DNA of 33,500 bases from an uncultured Clostridia bacterium. Its GTDB lineage: Bacteria; Bacillota; Clostridia; TANB77; CAG-508. The notes under the pieces were generated by a model. The model worked only from the letters and a program-made list of their open reading frames with translations, was not told where the DNA came from and searched no databases. The number at the start of each line of letters is the position of its first letter. The first letter of the stretch is position 1. Positions 25,433 through 33,500 of this stretch are shown here, piece by piece. The position numbers and the translations under genes were made by a program. The stretch covers positions 1-33,500 of the forward strand of contig CAQRYF010000014.1 in the NCBI GenBank assembly GCA_948875265.1. The letters run 5' to 3'.

Positions 25433-26059
25433 TTATTTAAAAGTAAATTTAATAACAGAATCAAAATAAAAGTTTTCATATTTTACAATATGAGAAAGCT
25501 TCTTTGGCGATATTTTAAATTTAAAAATATCATCCATAAATTCTACACGAACTTTAAAATGTTTAAAACGCTTAAAGAATTCTTGATTAAAAGAAAAAGC
25601 CTGATTAAATGTACAATTTCCATCAATTAAAAATTTATAAAAAGGTTGACTTAAATTTAGTTCGATACTTTGTTCAAATGATTTACCTTTAAAGATAGGC
25701 CTAATAGATATCTTTGCTGTTGCTAGTATTTTATTAATATCATTAATGTTATAACGACAGTAACCATATCTCATAAGTGAAAAGAGATTATATATACTAA
25801 TATTATATTTTTTAGCAGGTGAATCGTTGGTGTTGCTAGTATTGTATCCATTATTATTAGAATGTTTAACATTAGATGCAGTAATAGCTTTTTCTAAAAT
25901 ATCTTTACAACAAACAATAAAATTAAATAAATATTCATCTCCACCCATATCAGAATGAGTAATCTTAGCAAGTTGTGTATATTTCTTTTTTAAATCATCC
26001 TCTGAAAAATTCTCGCTTAAATTAAACAACTCTAAAGCTAGTTCCCGTGAAACCTTCAT
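25433..26059 (-). CDS. J-domain-like protein
   Basis: I start at ATG 26059 (MKVSRELALELFNLSE), which has GGAGG upstream, rather than 99 bases earlier. The product is 208 residues. The N-terminal about 65 residues resemble a DnaJ domain: FSEDDLKKKYTQLAKITHSD followed by MGGDEYLFNFIVCCKDIL. The tripeptide is HSD, whereas HPD is needed to stimulate Hsp70 in classical J proteins, so this may be a J-like domain without DnaK activity. The rest of the protein is not recognised; it contains an Asn/Ser-rich linker (about 68-85) and a beta-rich C-terminal part. It is convergent with the small membrane protein gene. Confidence 0.65.
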   Translation of the reverse strand: MKVSRELALELFNLSENFSEDDLKKKYTQLAKITHSDMGGDEYLFNFIVCCKDILEKAITASNVKHSNNNGYNTSNTNDSPAKKYNISIYNLFSLMRYGYCRYNINDINKILATAKISIRPIFKGKSFEQSIELNLSQPFYKFLIDGNCTFNQAFSFNQEFFKRFKHFKVRVEFMDDIFKFKISPKKLSHIVKYENFYFDSVIKFTFK

Positions 26060-26252
26060 ATTATTTCCTCCATTAATAAATAAGTATTTGGATATATCTA
26101 AATTTTGCATTTTAGCAAATAGTAACAATAATATAGCATATAATAACCAATAAATCAATTTTTGCTATTTTCTTTTTTGCTATTTTCTTGTAAAAAAATA
26201 TTATTTATGATATTCTAATTTAGAAAATAATAAAAATTATAAAGGAAAAGAT

Positions 26253-26588
26253 ATGTGGCTATATTTAAGTTTGATTTCAGCAATTTTTACTGGATTTACT
26301 GTAATAGTAATGAAGAAATGTTCAAAAGATAATTTATCAATAAGATTATCATTATTAGGATTACTAATTGGAAATATTGCTTATGTAATTATAGGAGCAT
26401 TAAAAACAGATGTTATACAAAATTTTAATATAATGAATATAATAAAAATAGCTCCTCTTTCTATAATTCAGTCTATTGGATATATATGTGCAATATTATC
26501 AGTCAAATATGCAAATGTATCAACAGTTTCACCAATAAGAAAAGGTAATACTGTAATAACATTGATTTTAGGGATGTTGATATTATAG
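26253..26588 (+). pseudogene. Truncated EamA/DMT-family transporter
   Basis: 111 residues with four hydrophobic segments. The start MWLYLSLISAIFTGFTVIV and the VSPIRKGNTVITLILGMLIL end fit an EamA domain, but the frame stops at TAG where homologues continue with a Glu-containing helix. Full members have ten helices or, in short forms, four to five. The missing last helix suggests truncation, although a four-helix EmrE-like product cannot be excluded. AAAGGAAAAG precedes the ATG. The following sequence does not resume the domain. Confidence 0.55.
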
Positions 26589-26677
26589 ATTTATTTAAAC
26601 TGTAACTAATAAGAAATTAAAAAAAGTATGATGTATTAAAAGCGTAAAAAAACATATAATATCAATAAAAAAACATG

Positions 26678-26745
26678 GAATGGAAAAAATAAAAACAACG
26701 GAATAAAATCGATAAAAATCACCGAATAAAATTAATAAAAATCAC
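26678..26745. repeat. AT-rich tandem repeats with 23-bp period
   Basis: Copies start at 26678, 26701 and 26724. The last two share 20 of 22 bases (GAATAAAAT..ATAAAAATCAC); the first is degenerate. The surrounding stretch 26589-26757 has no gene. Confidence 0.6.
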
Positions 26746-26757
26746 TGGGTAGTGTAA

Positions 26758-26952
26758 AATGATAATAAAAAGTACTGTGGCAAGACTTGGGCAGACCGTT
26801 ATCATTCTAATAGTGAGGTTCTTTTGCATAAAATAACTGGGGAACTATCTAATAATGTGGAATTTGCTAAAATATCTCCAGCATCAATTCTAGAAGGAGA
26901 AAAAACAATATCAAGATTATATGTCGTACCAATTACAGCATTAAAACAATAA
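26758..26952 (+). pseudogene. C-terminal remnant of an unrecognised protein
   Basis: An open frame of 64 codons follows a stop and has no start or ribosome site. It reads KKYCGKTWADRYHSNSEVLL, HKITGELSNNVEFAKISP and ends ILEGEKTISRLYVVPITALKQ. The composition looks like a true protein end, with clear codon bias, but I do not recognise the family. It is followed by a terminator. Confidence 0.4.
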
Positions 26953-26977
26953 ATTGTAAATATATATATTGAATGAG

Positions 26978-27003
26978 AAACACTAAAGATTTTAGTGTTT
27001 TTT
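26978..27003 (+). terminator. Intrinsic terminator
   Basis: AAACACTAAA and TTTAGTGTTT pair perfectly around GAT and run into further T bases. Confidence 0.8.
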
Positions 27004-27085
27004 GATATAAAAATAAAGAAATGTCATATATTGCAGAAAAATAAGTGTGATAGACTTATTAAGTTTAAATTATATTATATAATCT

Positions 27086-27145
27086 GCCAAACTCGGAAGC
27101 AAAAATACGCCAAACTCGGAAGTGAAATATTGCCAAACTCGGAAG
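27086..27145 (+). repeat. Three direct repeats spaced exactly 23 bp before the DUF4143 ATPase
   Basis: GCCAAACTCGGAAG occurs at 27086, 27109 and 27132 with identical bases. The third is part of CAAACT-CGGA-AGTTTG, an inverted repeat. The array ends 8 bases before a TATAAT. Confidence 0.9.
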
Positions 27146-27158
27146 TTTGTAGTATAAT
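27130..27158 (+). promoter_or_regulatory. Promoter of the DUF4143 ATPase gene, overlapped by repeat 3
   Basis: TTGCCA (27130-27135), a 17-bp spacer and TATAAT (27153-27158). The -35 and spacer are the third repeat itself, so a protein bound to the repeats would block RNA polymerase. Confidence 0.7.
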
Positions 27159-27200
27159 TATTATAGAATAAAGATATAATAATTAATAAGGAGGTATATT

Positions 27201-28466
27201 ATGAAAAAATATATGCCAAGATTAGTGGATACAATACTAGAAAAAAGAATGAATCTTTATGGAGCAATTTGCATAGAAGGATGTAAATGGTGCGGAAAAT
27301 CTACTACTGCAAAGCAACATTCAAAAAGTTTGTTAGAGCTTCAAAATCCTGTGACTTTTGAAAATAATATGGAAATTGCAAAAACAAGACCAGATTTACT
27401 ATTACAAGGAGAAAAACCAAGATTAATTGATGAATGGCAGGATGCACCTATGATTTGGGATGCTATAAGATATGATGTAGATAATACAGGTTTGAAAGGC
27501 CAATATATATTAACAGGTTCAGCTACTCCTAGAGAGTATAAACCAAGGCATACTGGAACAGGCAGAATAGTAAAATTATTGATGAGACCTATGAGTTTAT
27601 ACGAATCAAATGAATCTGTTGGAACAGTTTCATTAAAAGAATTGTTTGAAAATAATATAGATATTAACGGAGTAAGCAAATTAAAACTAGAGGATATTGC
27701 CTTTTTGTGTGCTAAGGGCGGATGGCCAGCAGGTATAGAATTTAAAGGAGAAGACTCATATACCATAGCTAGAGATTATTTAGAATCTATTATAAAAAAT
27801 GATATAAAAACTGTGGATGGTGTAGAAAGAAATGAAACAAGAACAAGAATGATATTAAGAAGCCTAGCAAGAAATATTTCTACAACAGCCAATTTATCTG
27901 TTATAAGAGAAGATACAAAAACAAATGATAATGATATTAGTGAAAAGACCATAGCTGATTATCTTAAAGCTTTAGAAAAATTATATATTATTGATGATGT
28001 GGAAGCATGGCAACCTAAGTTAAGAAGTAAAACTGACATCAGAACAAGTAAAAAAAGAGAGTTTGTAGATCCATCTATTGCTGTTGCATCCTTAAGAGCA
28101 ACAGATAAAGATTTGTTGAAAGATTTCAAGACATTTGGATTGATTTTTGAAAGTTTATGTATAAGAGATTTAAAAATTTATTCACAAAATATAGATGGAG
28201 AAGTATTTTACTATAGAGATAAAAACGGATTAGAATGTGATGCCATTATTCATTTACATGATGGTAAATGGGGGGCAATTGAAATAAAATTAGGTTCGAA
28301 TGAAGCGATAGAAGAAGCAGCTCAAAATCTATTAAAATTTAAAGATAGTGTAGATATTACTAAGATGAATGAGCCATCCTTTTTAATGGTATTAACTGCA
28401 ACAGAATATGCATACAAGAGAAATGATGGGGTTTATGTAGTTCCACTGGGGACTTTAAGAAATTAA
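27201..28466 (+). CDS. AAA_14/DUF4143 ATP-binding protein
   Basis: 421 residues. The N-terminal AAA domain has Walker A EGCKWCGKST (residues 26-35) and Walker B PRLIDEWQ (Asp77, Glu78). The QYILTGSATP segment is the sensor-1-like strand of this family. The C-terminal DUF4143 part ends in an FYYRDKNGLECDAII...AIEIKLG stretch, which resembles a PD-(D/E)xK nuclease core with Asp, Glu and Lys. Proteins of this type are common in gut bacteria and archaea, in variable regions; their role is not established. It stands alone behind its own promoter with three repeats, which suggests tight repression, possibly by itself. AAGGAGG precedes the ATG. Confidence 0.88.
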   Translation: MKKYMPRLVDTILEKRMNLYGAICIEGCKWCGKSTTAKQHSKSLLELQNPVTFENNMEIAKTRPDLLLQGEKPRLIDEWQDAPMIWDAIRYDVDNTGLKGQYILTGSATPREYKPRHTGTGRIVKLLMRPMSLYESNESVGTVSLKELFENNIDINGVSKLKLEDIAFLCAKGGWPAGIEFKGEDSYTIARDYLESIIKNDIKTVDGVERNETRTRMILRSLARNISTTANLSVIREDTKTNDNDISEKTIADYLKALEKLYIIDDVEAWQPKLRSKTDIRTSKKREFVDPSIAVASLRATDKDLLKDFKTFGLIFESLCIRDLKIYSQNIDGEVFYYRDKNGLECDAIIHLHDGKWGAIEIKLGSNEAIEEAAQNLLKFKDSVDITKMNEPSFLMVLTATEYAYKRNDGVYVVPLGTLRN

Positions 28467-28527
28467 ACCAACCCTAATTGCAATTGACCTTAAACTAACA
28501 TAGTACTTTAGAGACGGTTTTAGCCAT

Positions 28528-28583
28528 ACATAAAATAATACAAGTAAATGGGATTTTTTCTAATTACTTGTATTATTTTATGT
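28528..28583. terminator. Bidirectional terminator with 20-bp perfect arms
   Basis: 28528-28547 and 28564-28583 are exact reverse complements around a T-rich loop, between the convergent ATPase and rqcH genes. Confidence 0.8.
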
Positions 28584-28596
28584 AATTAATTATATA

Positions 28597-30330
28597 TTAT
28601 TTTAAACTAATACCAGGTTGAACATTAATAGTTTTATTATTAGTATAAATAACCATACCAGGTTTTGCACCATTAGGCTTTTTAACATATTTTACTTCGC
28701 AAAAATCAACAGGAACATTTGAAGAATTTCTAGCTTTACTATGGTAAGATACTATTTTAGCACATTTTATTAGCACATCATCATCTGGAGTAGAATTATT
28801 AAGTATTAAAATAGCATGACTACCATGAAAATCTTTTGTATGAAACCATAAATCAGTTTTTTTTGCATATTTTAAAGTTAAATAATCATTTTCTTTATTG
28901 TTTCTACCAACTAAAAGGGTATATCCATCAATAGTATATTTTAAAGGATTAAAAGATACATTTTTATTTTTAGTAAGTTTAGATTTTTTTACTTTTCCAT
29001 CTTTTTTCTTTTTATATTTTTCAGTCCTATCTTTAAAAACAACATTTTCAGATATTTCTTCGAATATTTCTGAAACTTCATTAGTAGTTGAACAATTTTC
29101 TAATTCATAAACAATACTTTCAATATAATTTAATTCGTTTAGTGTTTCTTCTTTTTGATAAGTAATTATTTCTAAAGCATTTTTTAATTTATTATATTTT
29201 TTGAAAAATCTTTTTGCATTAAAACTTGGAGAATACTTTTTGTCAAGAGGAATAGTTATTAAATTATTATTATCATAGTAATTTTCTAATTGTATATGGT
29301 CTATATTTGTATCTTTGATCTTATATAAATTAGCAGTAATAAGCTCTCCATAAATCCTATAAGTATCCATACCATCACATTCTTTTAATTTTTGATTAAT
29401 ATTTTCAAGACGTTTATTGTATTTTTTTAATGTATCTAAAATTAATTTCAATACACTATTTCTATAAACTTTGAATTCTTCTGAAGTTTCTTTTTTATAG
29501 TAAAAATCATCAATAAAGAAATTTAAATTAAAAGATTTATCATTTTTAATTGGTACTAAGAAATAATCTTTCTTTTTATCAATTATGGTTTCAAAAGATA
29601 AATTAAAATTATCAGTATTATTTATTACTTGTAATATATATTCATAAATTTTTTGTAAAGAAGTATCATCTATATTTGTTATATTTAATTTACTTATTAT
29701 AGCTTTAATAAACATCTTACTAATACCATTAAACTTATTGCTAATAATATAAGGTAAAGATATGATATCTTCTATTAATCCTAATTTTTGCTTAAACTCT
29801 TCAAAAGATACAACCTCTAAAAAATTATCTTTAGAAACAATAGGGTAGGAATATTTCACATGAGGTACAATTATTCTTGTATTATCAACCTCGTTATTAA
29901 TATGCCTTAAACTATCTATTATTACATTTTCTTCATCAAGAAGAATGATATTACAATGCTTTCCCATAAGTTCGACAATTAGCTTTTTAGTAATAATATC
30001 ATCTACATCATCAAAACCTTCAAATTCTATAGTAACAATTCTTTCTAAATTAGAAGTGATAATGTTCTTAATATGCAATCCTATTAAATGTTTACGAAGA
30101 ACCATACAAAAATTAGGTGCAACCTTAGGATTAGACTTAGGATGAGTAGTTAGATGAATTCTATAGTTTTGTGAATCTGTACAAATATTTAATGCATAAT
30201 TTGTACCATTTAAATAAAAACCTAATACTATATTATTTTTACTAGGTTGAAAAATTTTATCTATTCTTGCTCCAGAAAGCTGTTGTAATTCTGAAGCTAT
30301 TGCTTTAGTAACAATTCCATCAAATGCCAT
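28597..30330 (-). CDS. rqcH: Rqc2 homologue RqcH (NFACT family, FbpA-like)
   Basis: 577 residues, normal for the family. The start MAFDGIVTKAIASELQQ, the NFACT-N domain (about 1-220), a coiled-coil middle (about 290-430) and the NFACT-R domain with DLWFHTKDFHGSHAILI near 500 are all present. RqcH binds stalled 60S-type (50S) ribosome-nascent chain complexes and directs addition of C-terminal alanine tails. In Bacillus an Asp-Arg pair near 97-98 is needed for this; here the matching place reads NLERI (Glu96, Arg97), a conservative change. Older annotations call this family fibronectin-binding protein FbpA. It is divergent from the nagZ-like gene. Confidence 0.93.
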   Translation of the reverse strand: MAFDGIVTKAIASELQQLSGARIDKIFQPSKNNIVLGFYLNGTNYALNICTDSQNYRIHLTTHPKSNPKVAPNFCMVLRKHLIGLHIKNIITSNLERIVTIEFEGFDDVDDIITKKLIVELMGKHCNIILLDEENVIIDSLRHINNEVDNTRIIVPHVKYSYPIVSKDNFLEVVSFEEFKQKLGLIEDIISLPYIISNKFNGISKMFIKAIISKLNITNIDDTSLQKIYEYILQVINNTDNFNLSFETIIDKKKDYFLVPIKNDKSFNLNFFIDDFYYKKETSEEFKVYRNSVLKLILDTLKKYNKRLENINQKLKECDGMDTYRIYGELITANLYKIKDTNIDHIQLENYYDNNNLITIPLDKKYSPSFNAKRFFKKYNKLKNALEIITYQKEETLNELNYIESIVYELENCSTTNEVSEIFEEISENVVFKDRTEKYKKKKDGKVKKSKLTKNKNVSFNPLKYTIDGYTLLVGRNNKENDYLTLKYAKKTDLWFHTKDFHGSHAILILNNSTPDDDVLIKCAKIVSYHSKARNSSNVPVDFCEVKYVKKPNGAKPGMVIYTNNKTINVQPGISLK

Positions 30331-30434
30331 AAATTATCTTGTATGATATTAAATAACCATACGACTCCTTTCTTTATTAATTCAAAAATGTTTAATAGCT
30401 ATTACATAATAGCACATTTTTATAGAAAAATCTA

Positions 30435-30463
30435 TTGATTTAAAATATTTAAAAGTATATAAT
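30435..30463 (+). promoter_or_regulatory. Promoter of the nagZ-like operon
   Basis: TTGATT (30435-30440), a 17-bp spacer and TATAAT (30458-30463), 27 bases before the gene start. Confidence 0.6.
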
Positions 30464-30489
30464 TAAGAAAAATAAAATAAGAGGGAAGT

Positions 30490-31587
30490 ATGAATATAGA
30501 AATAAGAAATCTAAGTATTGAAGAAAAAATTGGTCAAATGCTTATTATAGGAATTGATACACCTGATGCTATTTCTAAAATTGATGATATTATTTTAAAA
30601 TATAAAATAGGAGGAGTACTTTTATATAGGAAAAATTATAAAAGTTATAAAGAATTAGTAGATTTAATTAATCATATTAAAGAAGTAAATAAAGCTAATA
30701 AAATACCACTATTTATAGCAATTGACCAAGAAGGCGGAAGAGTAAATAGAATGCCACAAGACTTTATGAATTTACCTTCAGCATATAAATTAGCTCAATA
30801 CAAGGAAGAAAATCTTGTCAAAAGAGCAGGAGAAATTACAGGAAAGATGTTAAGAAATACTGGTTTTAATCTTAATTTTGCTCCTATATTAGATATAAAG
30901 AGATTTGATAATAACCATGCAATAGGGGACAGGGCTTTTAGTGAGAATGTAAACGAAGTAAGTGAATTGGGAACAGAATACATGAAACAATTACAAAGTC
31001 AAAATGTTATTTCAGTAATAAAACATTATCCTGGACATGGAGCAACTAAAAAAGATTCTCATTTTACAATACCAGTAATTAAAGAAAAAATGAACAATCT
31101 AGAAAAAGAAGATATGATACCATTCAAAGAAGCAATAGAAAATGGAGCAGATGCTATATTAGTAAGCCATTTAAAAATAGATAAAGTTACTAATAAATAT
31201 CCAGCTTCAATGTCTAGAAGATTTATTACTAAATATATCAGGAAGAAATTTAGATATAAAGGTTTAATAATAACTGATGATGTAAGAATGAAAGCTGTAC
31301 AATTAGCATATGGGAAAAATAAAGCTGTAAAAAAAGCCTTTGAAGCTGGAAATGATATTATCCTCTTTAAATACAATAATGATATAAAAGTTATTGAAGA
31401 AATAATTAAGAACGTAAAAACAAGCATATTTAAAGAATCAAGGGTAAACAAAAGTGTAAATCGAATTTTAAAAATAAAAGAAAAGTACAATATAAACAAT
31501 GAAGAAATAGAATACAATGAAATATTTTTAAATAAAACCAATAAAGAAATTTTAGAAATAAGAAATAAAATAGAAGGGAAAGATTGA
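30490..31587 (+). CDS. nagZ: Glycoside hydrolase family 3, NagZ-like beta-N-acetylhexosaminidase
   Basis: 365 residues, one GH3 N-terminal barrel. Conserved parts: FIAIDQEGGRVNRM (about 77-90), LNFAPILDI, IGDRAFSE, VIKHYPGHGATKKDSHF (the NagZ KH(F/Y)PGHG...DSH block with the general acid His) and LIITDDVRMKAV with the nucleophile Asp. No signal peptide, so it acts in the cytoplasm, releasing N-acetylglucosamine from recycled muropeptides. GAGGG precedes the ATG. The next gene begins 2 bases after its stop, indicating an operon with a DnaB-like ATPase, a pairing for which I know no functional reason. Confidence 0.88.
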   Translation: MNIEIRNLSIEEKIGQMLIIGIDTPDAISKIDDIILKYKIGGVLLYRKNYKSYKELVDLINHIKEVNKANKIPLFIAIDQEGGRVNRMPQDFMNLPSAYKLAQYKEENLVKRAGEITGKMLRNTGFNLNFAPILDIKRFDNNHAIGDRAFSENVNEVSELGTEYMKQLQSQNVISVIKHYPGHGATKKDSHFTIPVIKEKMNNLEKEDMIPFKEAIENGADAILVSHLKIDKVTNKYPASMSRRFITKYIRKKFRYKGLIITDDVRMKAVQLAYGKNKAVKKAFEAGNDIILFKYNNDIKVIEEIIKNVKTSIFKESRVNKSVNRILKIKEKYNINNEEIEYNEIFLNKTNKEILEIRNKIEGKD

Positions 31588-31589
31588 TT

Positions 31590-33365
31590 ATGGAAGAAAA
31601 TAAAGTAGATAAAATATTTAAACTATTGGATACTATACCAGTAACACCTGATAACGAAGAAATAATCTATGAAATAAGAGAAGATTTAGCAAATAAAAAC
31701 TATATAGCAGCTGTAGGGAAAATAGAGCAACTAAGTAAAAATAAAGCTAAAAAACAAAGTAAAACTAAAGAGGATATGAATACAGATATACAAATTGAAA
31801 AAAATAAAAGAAATATAAAATATGAAGACAACATTGAAGAAGAAAAAGGAATATATCCTAAAAAATTAAGCGATAAAAAAATTGAACGTATATATATTGG
31901 ATTATTATTAAATGATCCAAAATTAATAGTTAAGTATTATTTCTTATATGAAGAATGCCAGTTTGAAGATGATGAAATATTAAATATATATAAAAGTATA
32001 TTATTTACAGAAGGAGGACCATATACTCCAGAAAAAGCTAAAAGTGGATTTAATTTTGCAAAAGATACAGAAAAATCTTATAGATTAAAGTCTGAATTAA
32101 AAAAAGAAGCTAAAGAAGAAAATTACAATATGGAAAAAATATATATAAATTTAAAGAAATTATTTGTTTTAAGAAAAAATTATTTAGCTATACCAATAAA
32201 AGAAATACAAGATAAAGTAGTAGAAATAAGAGACTATATTTTATATGACAAAATGACTGTAGAAGAAGTGGCAAACGCAGTTGTTCAAGTAAATGATACA
32301 GAAAAATTCAAAAGAGCAGTAATAAGCAAAGACCTAACAGACTTCTTACAAATGGGAGATAACAACCTAACAAATGGATTACCATTACCTTTTCCAATAC
32401 TAACATCAGTATTTAAAGGAATAAGAAAAGGGGAAACAATGGCATTTTCAATGCCATCTAACTCTGGTAAAAGTAGATTTACTATAGATATAGCAGCACA
32501 TACAGCCCTAGTTCATAAAAAGAAAGTTTTAATAATATCTAACGAAATGTCAGAAGAAAAAATGAGACTTTGTTTAATTACAACAATTATAAATAATCCA
32601 GCAATACAAGAATTACATGGTCAAAAAATAAGTAAAACAGAAGGAGAATTATTAGAATTTAAATTTAGACCAGACAACCCAAAAGAAGTAAAAGTAGATG
32701 AAAACGGTTTTGTAATAAAAGAAAAAGAAGAAACTCAAAAACAATTTGTAAAAAGACTTTATGAAATTTCAACAGAATTTAAACAAACAATAGCAATAAC
32801 AGATTGGGCAAATGAACAAATAGCAAATTCTATATATTTTATAAACATAACAGACCATACAAATGATGAACTAAAAAAAGTAATAATGAACTATTATTAC
32901 AAAGAACAAATAGAATATGTATTTTATGATACATTAAAAACCGATACAGCAAATATAGGAATAGGAGAAGAACTAAAGAAAACAGCAACAATACTTTCAA
33001 ATTTAGCACAAAACTTTGGTATGTATATATGCTCAACATTACAATTAGCAGAAAGTAATACATTACCAGTAAACTTAAATGTAAACGACTTAGCAGTTAG
33101 CAGAACAGTAAAAGAAGTACTAGACACACTATGTTTAATAAAACAAATAAATAGAGATACTCTTAAAGATTATGAATACTCATTAAAAGAAGTAGACACA
33201 AAGTTTTATGATTTGAAAAAGTATGATGACCCAGATGTAAGATATTATGCCTGTGTTGTAGACAAAAATAGAGCAGGAGCAAAGCCAACTTTAGTATTTA
33301 GATTAAACTTAGCTTACAATGTTTGGGAAGAATTAGGATATTTAAGACTGAAACAAGGAAAATAA
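31590..33365 (+). CDS. DnaB-like RecA-fold ATPase with extended N-terminus
   Basis: I start at ATG 31590 (MEENKVDKIFKLLDTIP), with AAGGGA 10 bases upstream; a TTG at 31584 overlaps the previous stop codon. The product is 591 residues. The first 250 are helical and charged and not recognised. From about 265 there is a DnaB-type C-terminal domain: GIRKGETMAFSMPSNSGKS (Walker A, about 278-294), VLIISNEMSEEKM, and a late DKNRAGAKPTLVFRLN with the DnaB-like arginine-finger region. The DnaB helicase N-terminal fold is not obvious. It may be a phage-like or specialised replicative helicase or a RecA-like ATPase of other use. It is coupled to the nagZ-like gene. Confidence 0.7.
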   Translation: MEENKVDKIFKLLDTIPVTPDNEEIIYEIREDLANKNYIAAVGKIEQLSKNKAKKQSKTKEDMNTDIQIEKNKRNIKYEDNIEEEKGIYPKKLSDKKIERIYIGLLLNDPKLIVKYYFLYEECQFEDDEILNIYKSILFTEGGPYTPEKAKSGFNFAKDTEKSYRLKSELKKEAKEENYNMEKIYINLKKLFVLRKNYLAIPIKEIQDKVVEIRDYILYDKMTVEEVANAVVQVNDTEKFKRAVISKDLTDFLQMGDNNLTNGLPLPFPILTSVFKGIRKGETMAFSMPSNSGKSRFTIDIAAHTALVHKKKVLIISNEMSEEKMRLCLITTIINNPAIQELHGQKISKTEGELLEFKFRPDNPKEVKVDENGFVIKEKEETQKQFVKRLYEISTEFKQTIAITDWANEQIANSIYFINITDHTNDELKKVIMNYYYKEQIEYVFYDTLKTDTANIGIGEELKKTATILSNLAQNFGMYICSTLQLAESNTLPVNLNVNDLAVSRTVKEVLDTLCLIKQINRDTLKDYEYSLKEVDTKFYDLKKYDDPDVRYYACVVDKNRAGAKPTLVFRLNLAYNVWEELGYLRLKQGK

Positions 33366-33475
33366 CATACATAAAGTTTATTGTATATAATTTTTAGAAT
33401 ATAGTGTCAATAATTTTTGATTAGGACACCCTAAAACATAAAAATTATTTCAAGAGTAGTTCACCCTGATGTTGA

Positions 33476-33492
33476 TGTGGGCTCTGCCCACA
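33476..33492. repeat. GC-rich hairpin at the window edge
   Basis: TGTGGGC and GCCCACA pair around TCT. The region 33366-33500 has no gene, and base composition rises in its last 40 bases, which suggests the edge of another element beyond the window. Confidence 0.5.
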
Positions 33493-33500
33493 CCCGACCT

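Noticed and set aside
27086..27145. Three spaced repeats as a CRISPR array
   Set aside because: The units are 14 bp with 9-bp gaps, far too short, and they form the promoter of the next gene.
28597..30330. Glu96 in place of Asp in RqcH as a loss of function
   Set aside because: The change is conservative and my alignment is by eye; the protein is otherwise complete.

Overview
The window is low-GC chromosomal DNA from a member of the Clostridia, probably an uncultured anaerobic, spore-forming gut lineage. The evidence is the spoIIA operon with clostridial-type spoIID and spoIIQ, strong AGGAGG ribosome binding sites, consensus sigma-A promoters, a Bacillus/Clostridium-type LexA box, RqcH, AddA and a heterodimeric ABC exporter. 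I see no rRNA, tRNA, CRISPR array or complete insertion sequence.

Layout. 1-350: the start of an AbiF-like (Abi_2) gene on the minus strand, preceded by a strong promoter and a small hairpin RNA candidate. 498-4203: the sporulation block spoIIAA-spoIIAB-sigF-spoIID-spoIIQ, with a sigma-A promoter in front and a sigma-F promoter before spoIIQ. sigF carries one extra base. 4214-4441: remnant of a histidine phosphatase. 4564-7390: a DNA-repair pair (TIGR03915-like protein plus radical SAM protein) divergent from lexA, with a LexA box placed on the repair promoter. 7426-11690: a two-gene heterodimeric ABC exporter behind a consensus promoter that contains a palindromic operator. 11872-12900: a family 2 glycosyltransferase.

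12945-21093 is an accessory region: a decayed nitroreductase, a tyrosine recombinase enclosed by a perfect 17-bp inverted repeat, a RhuM-Fic protein, a decayed HIT-like gene, a GIY-YIG protein, a ferritin-like protein and a P-type ATPase meeting at a 29-bp perfect inverted repeat, an ORF6N remnant, and a C-type-lectin/FGE-fold protein. The C-terminus of that last protein has the codon pattern of a diversity-generating retroelement (DGR) variable region, but no reverse transcriptase or template repeat is present here.

21150-33365 is mostly housekeeping: addA (one extra base exactly in Walker A), a small membrane protein, a J-domain-like protein, a truncated EamA transporter, an AAA/DUF4143 ATPase behind three 23-bp-spaced repeats, rqcH, a nagZ-like glycosidase and a DnaB-like ATPase.

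The most interesting items are the orphan DGR target, the possibly invertible recombinase segment that ends in the promoter region of the RhuM-Fic gene, the coding palindromes with a shared half-site in the RhuM and ORF6N sequences, the repeat array before the DUF4143 ATPase, the AbiF-associated RNA candidate, and two single-base insertions of similar context in otherwise intact core genes.
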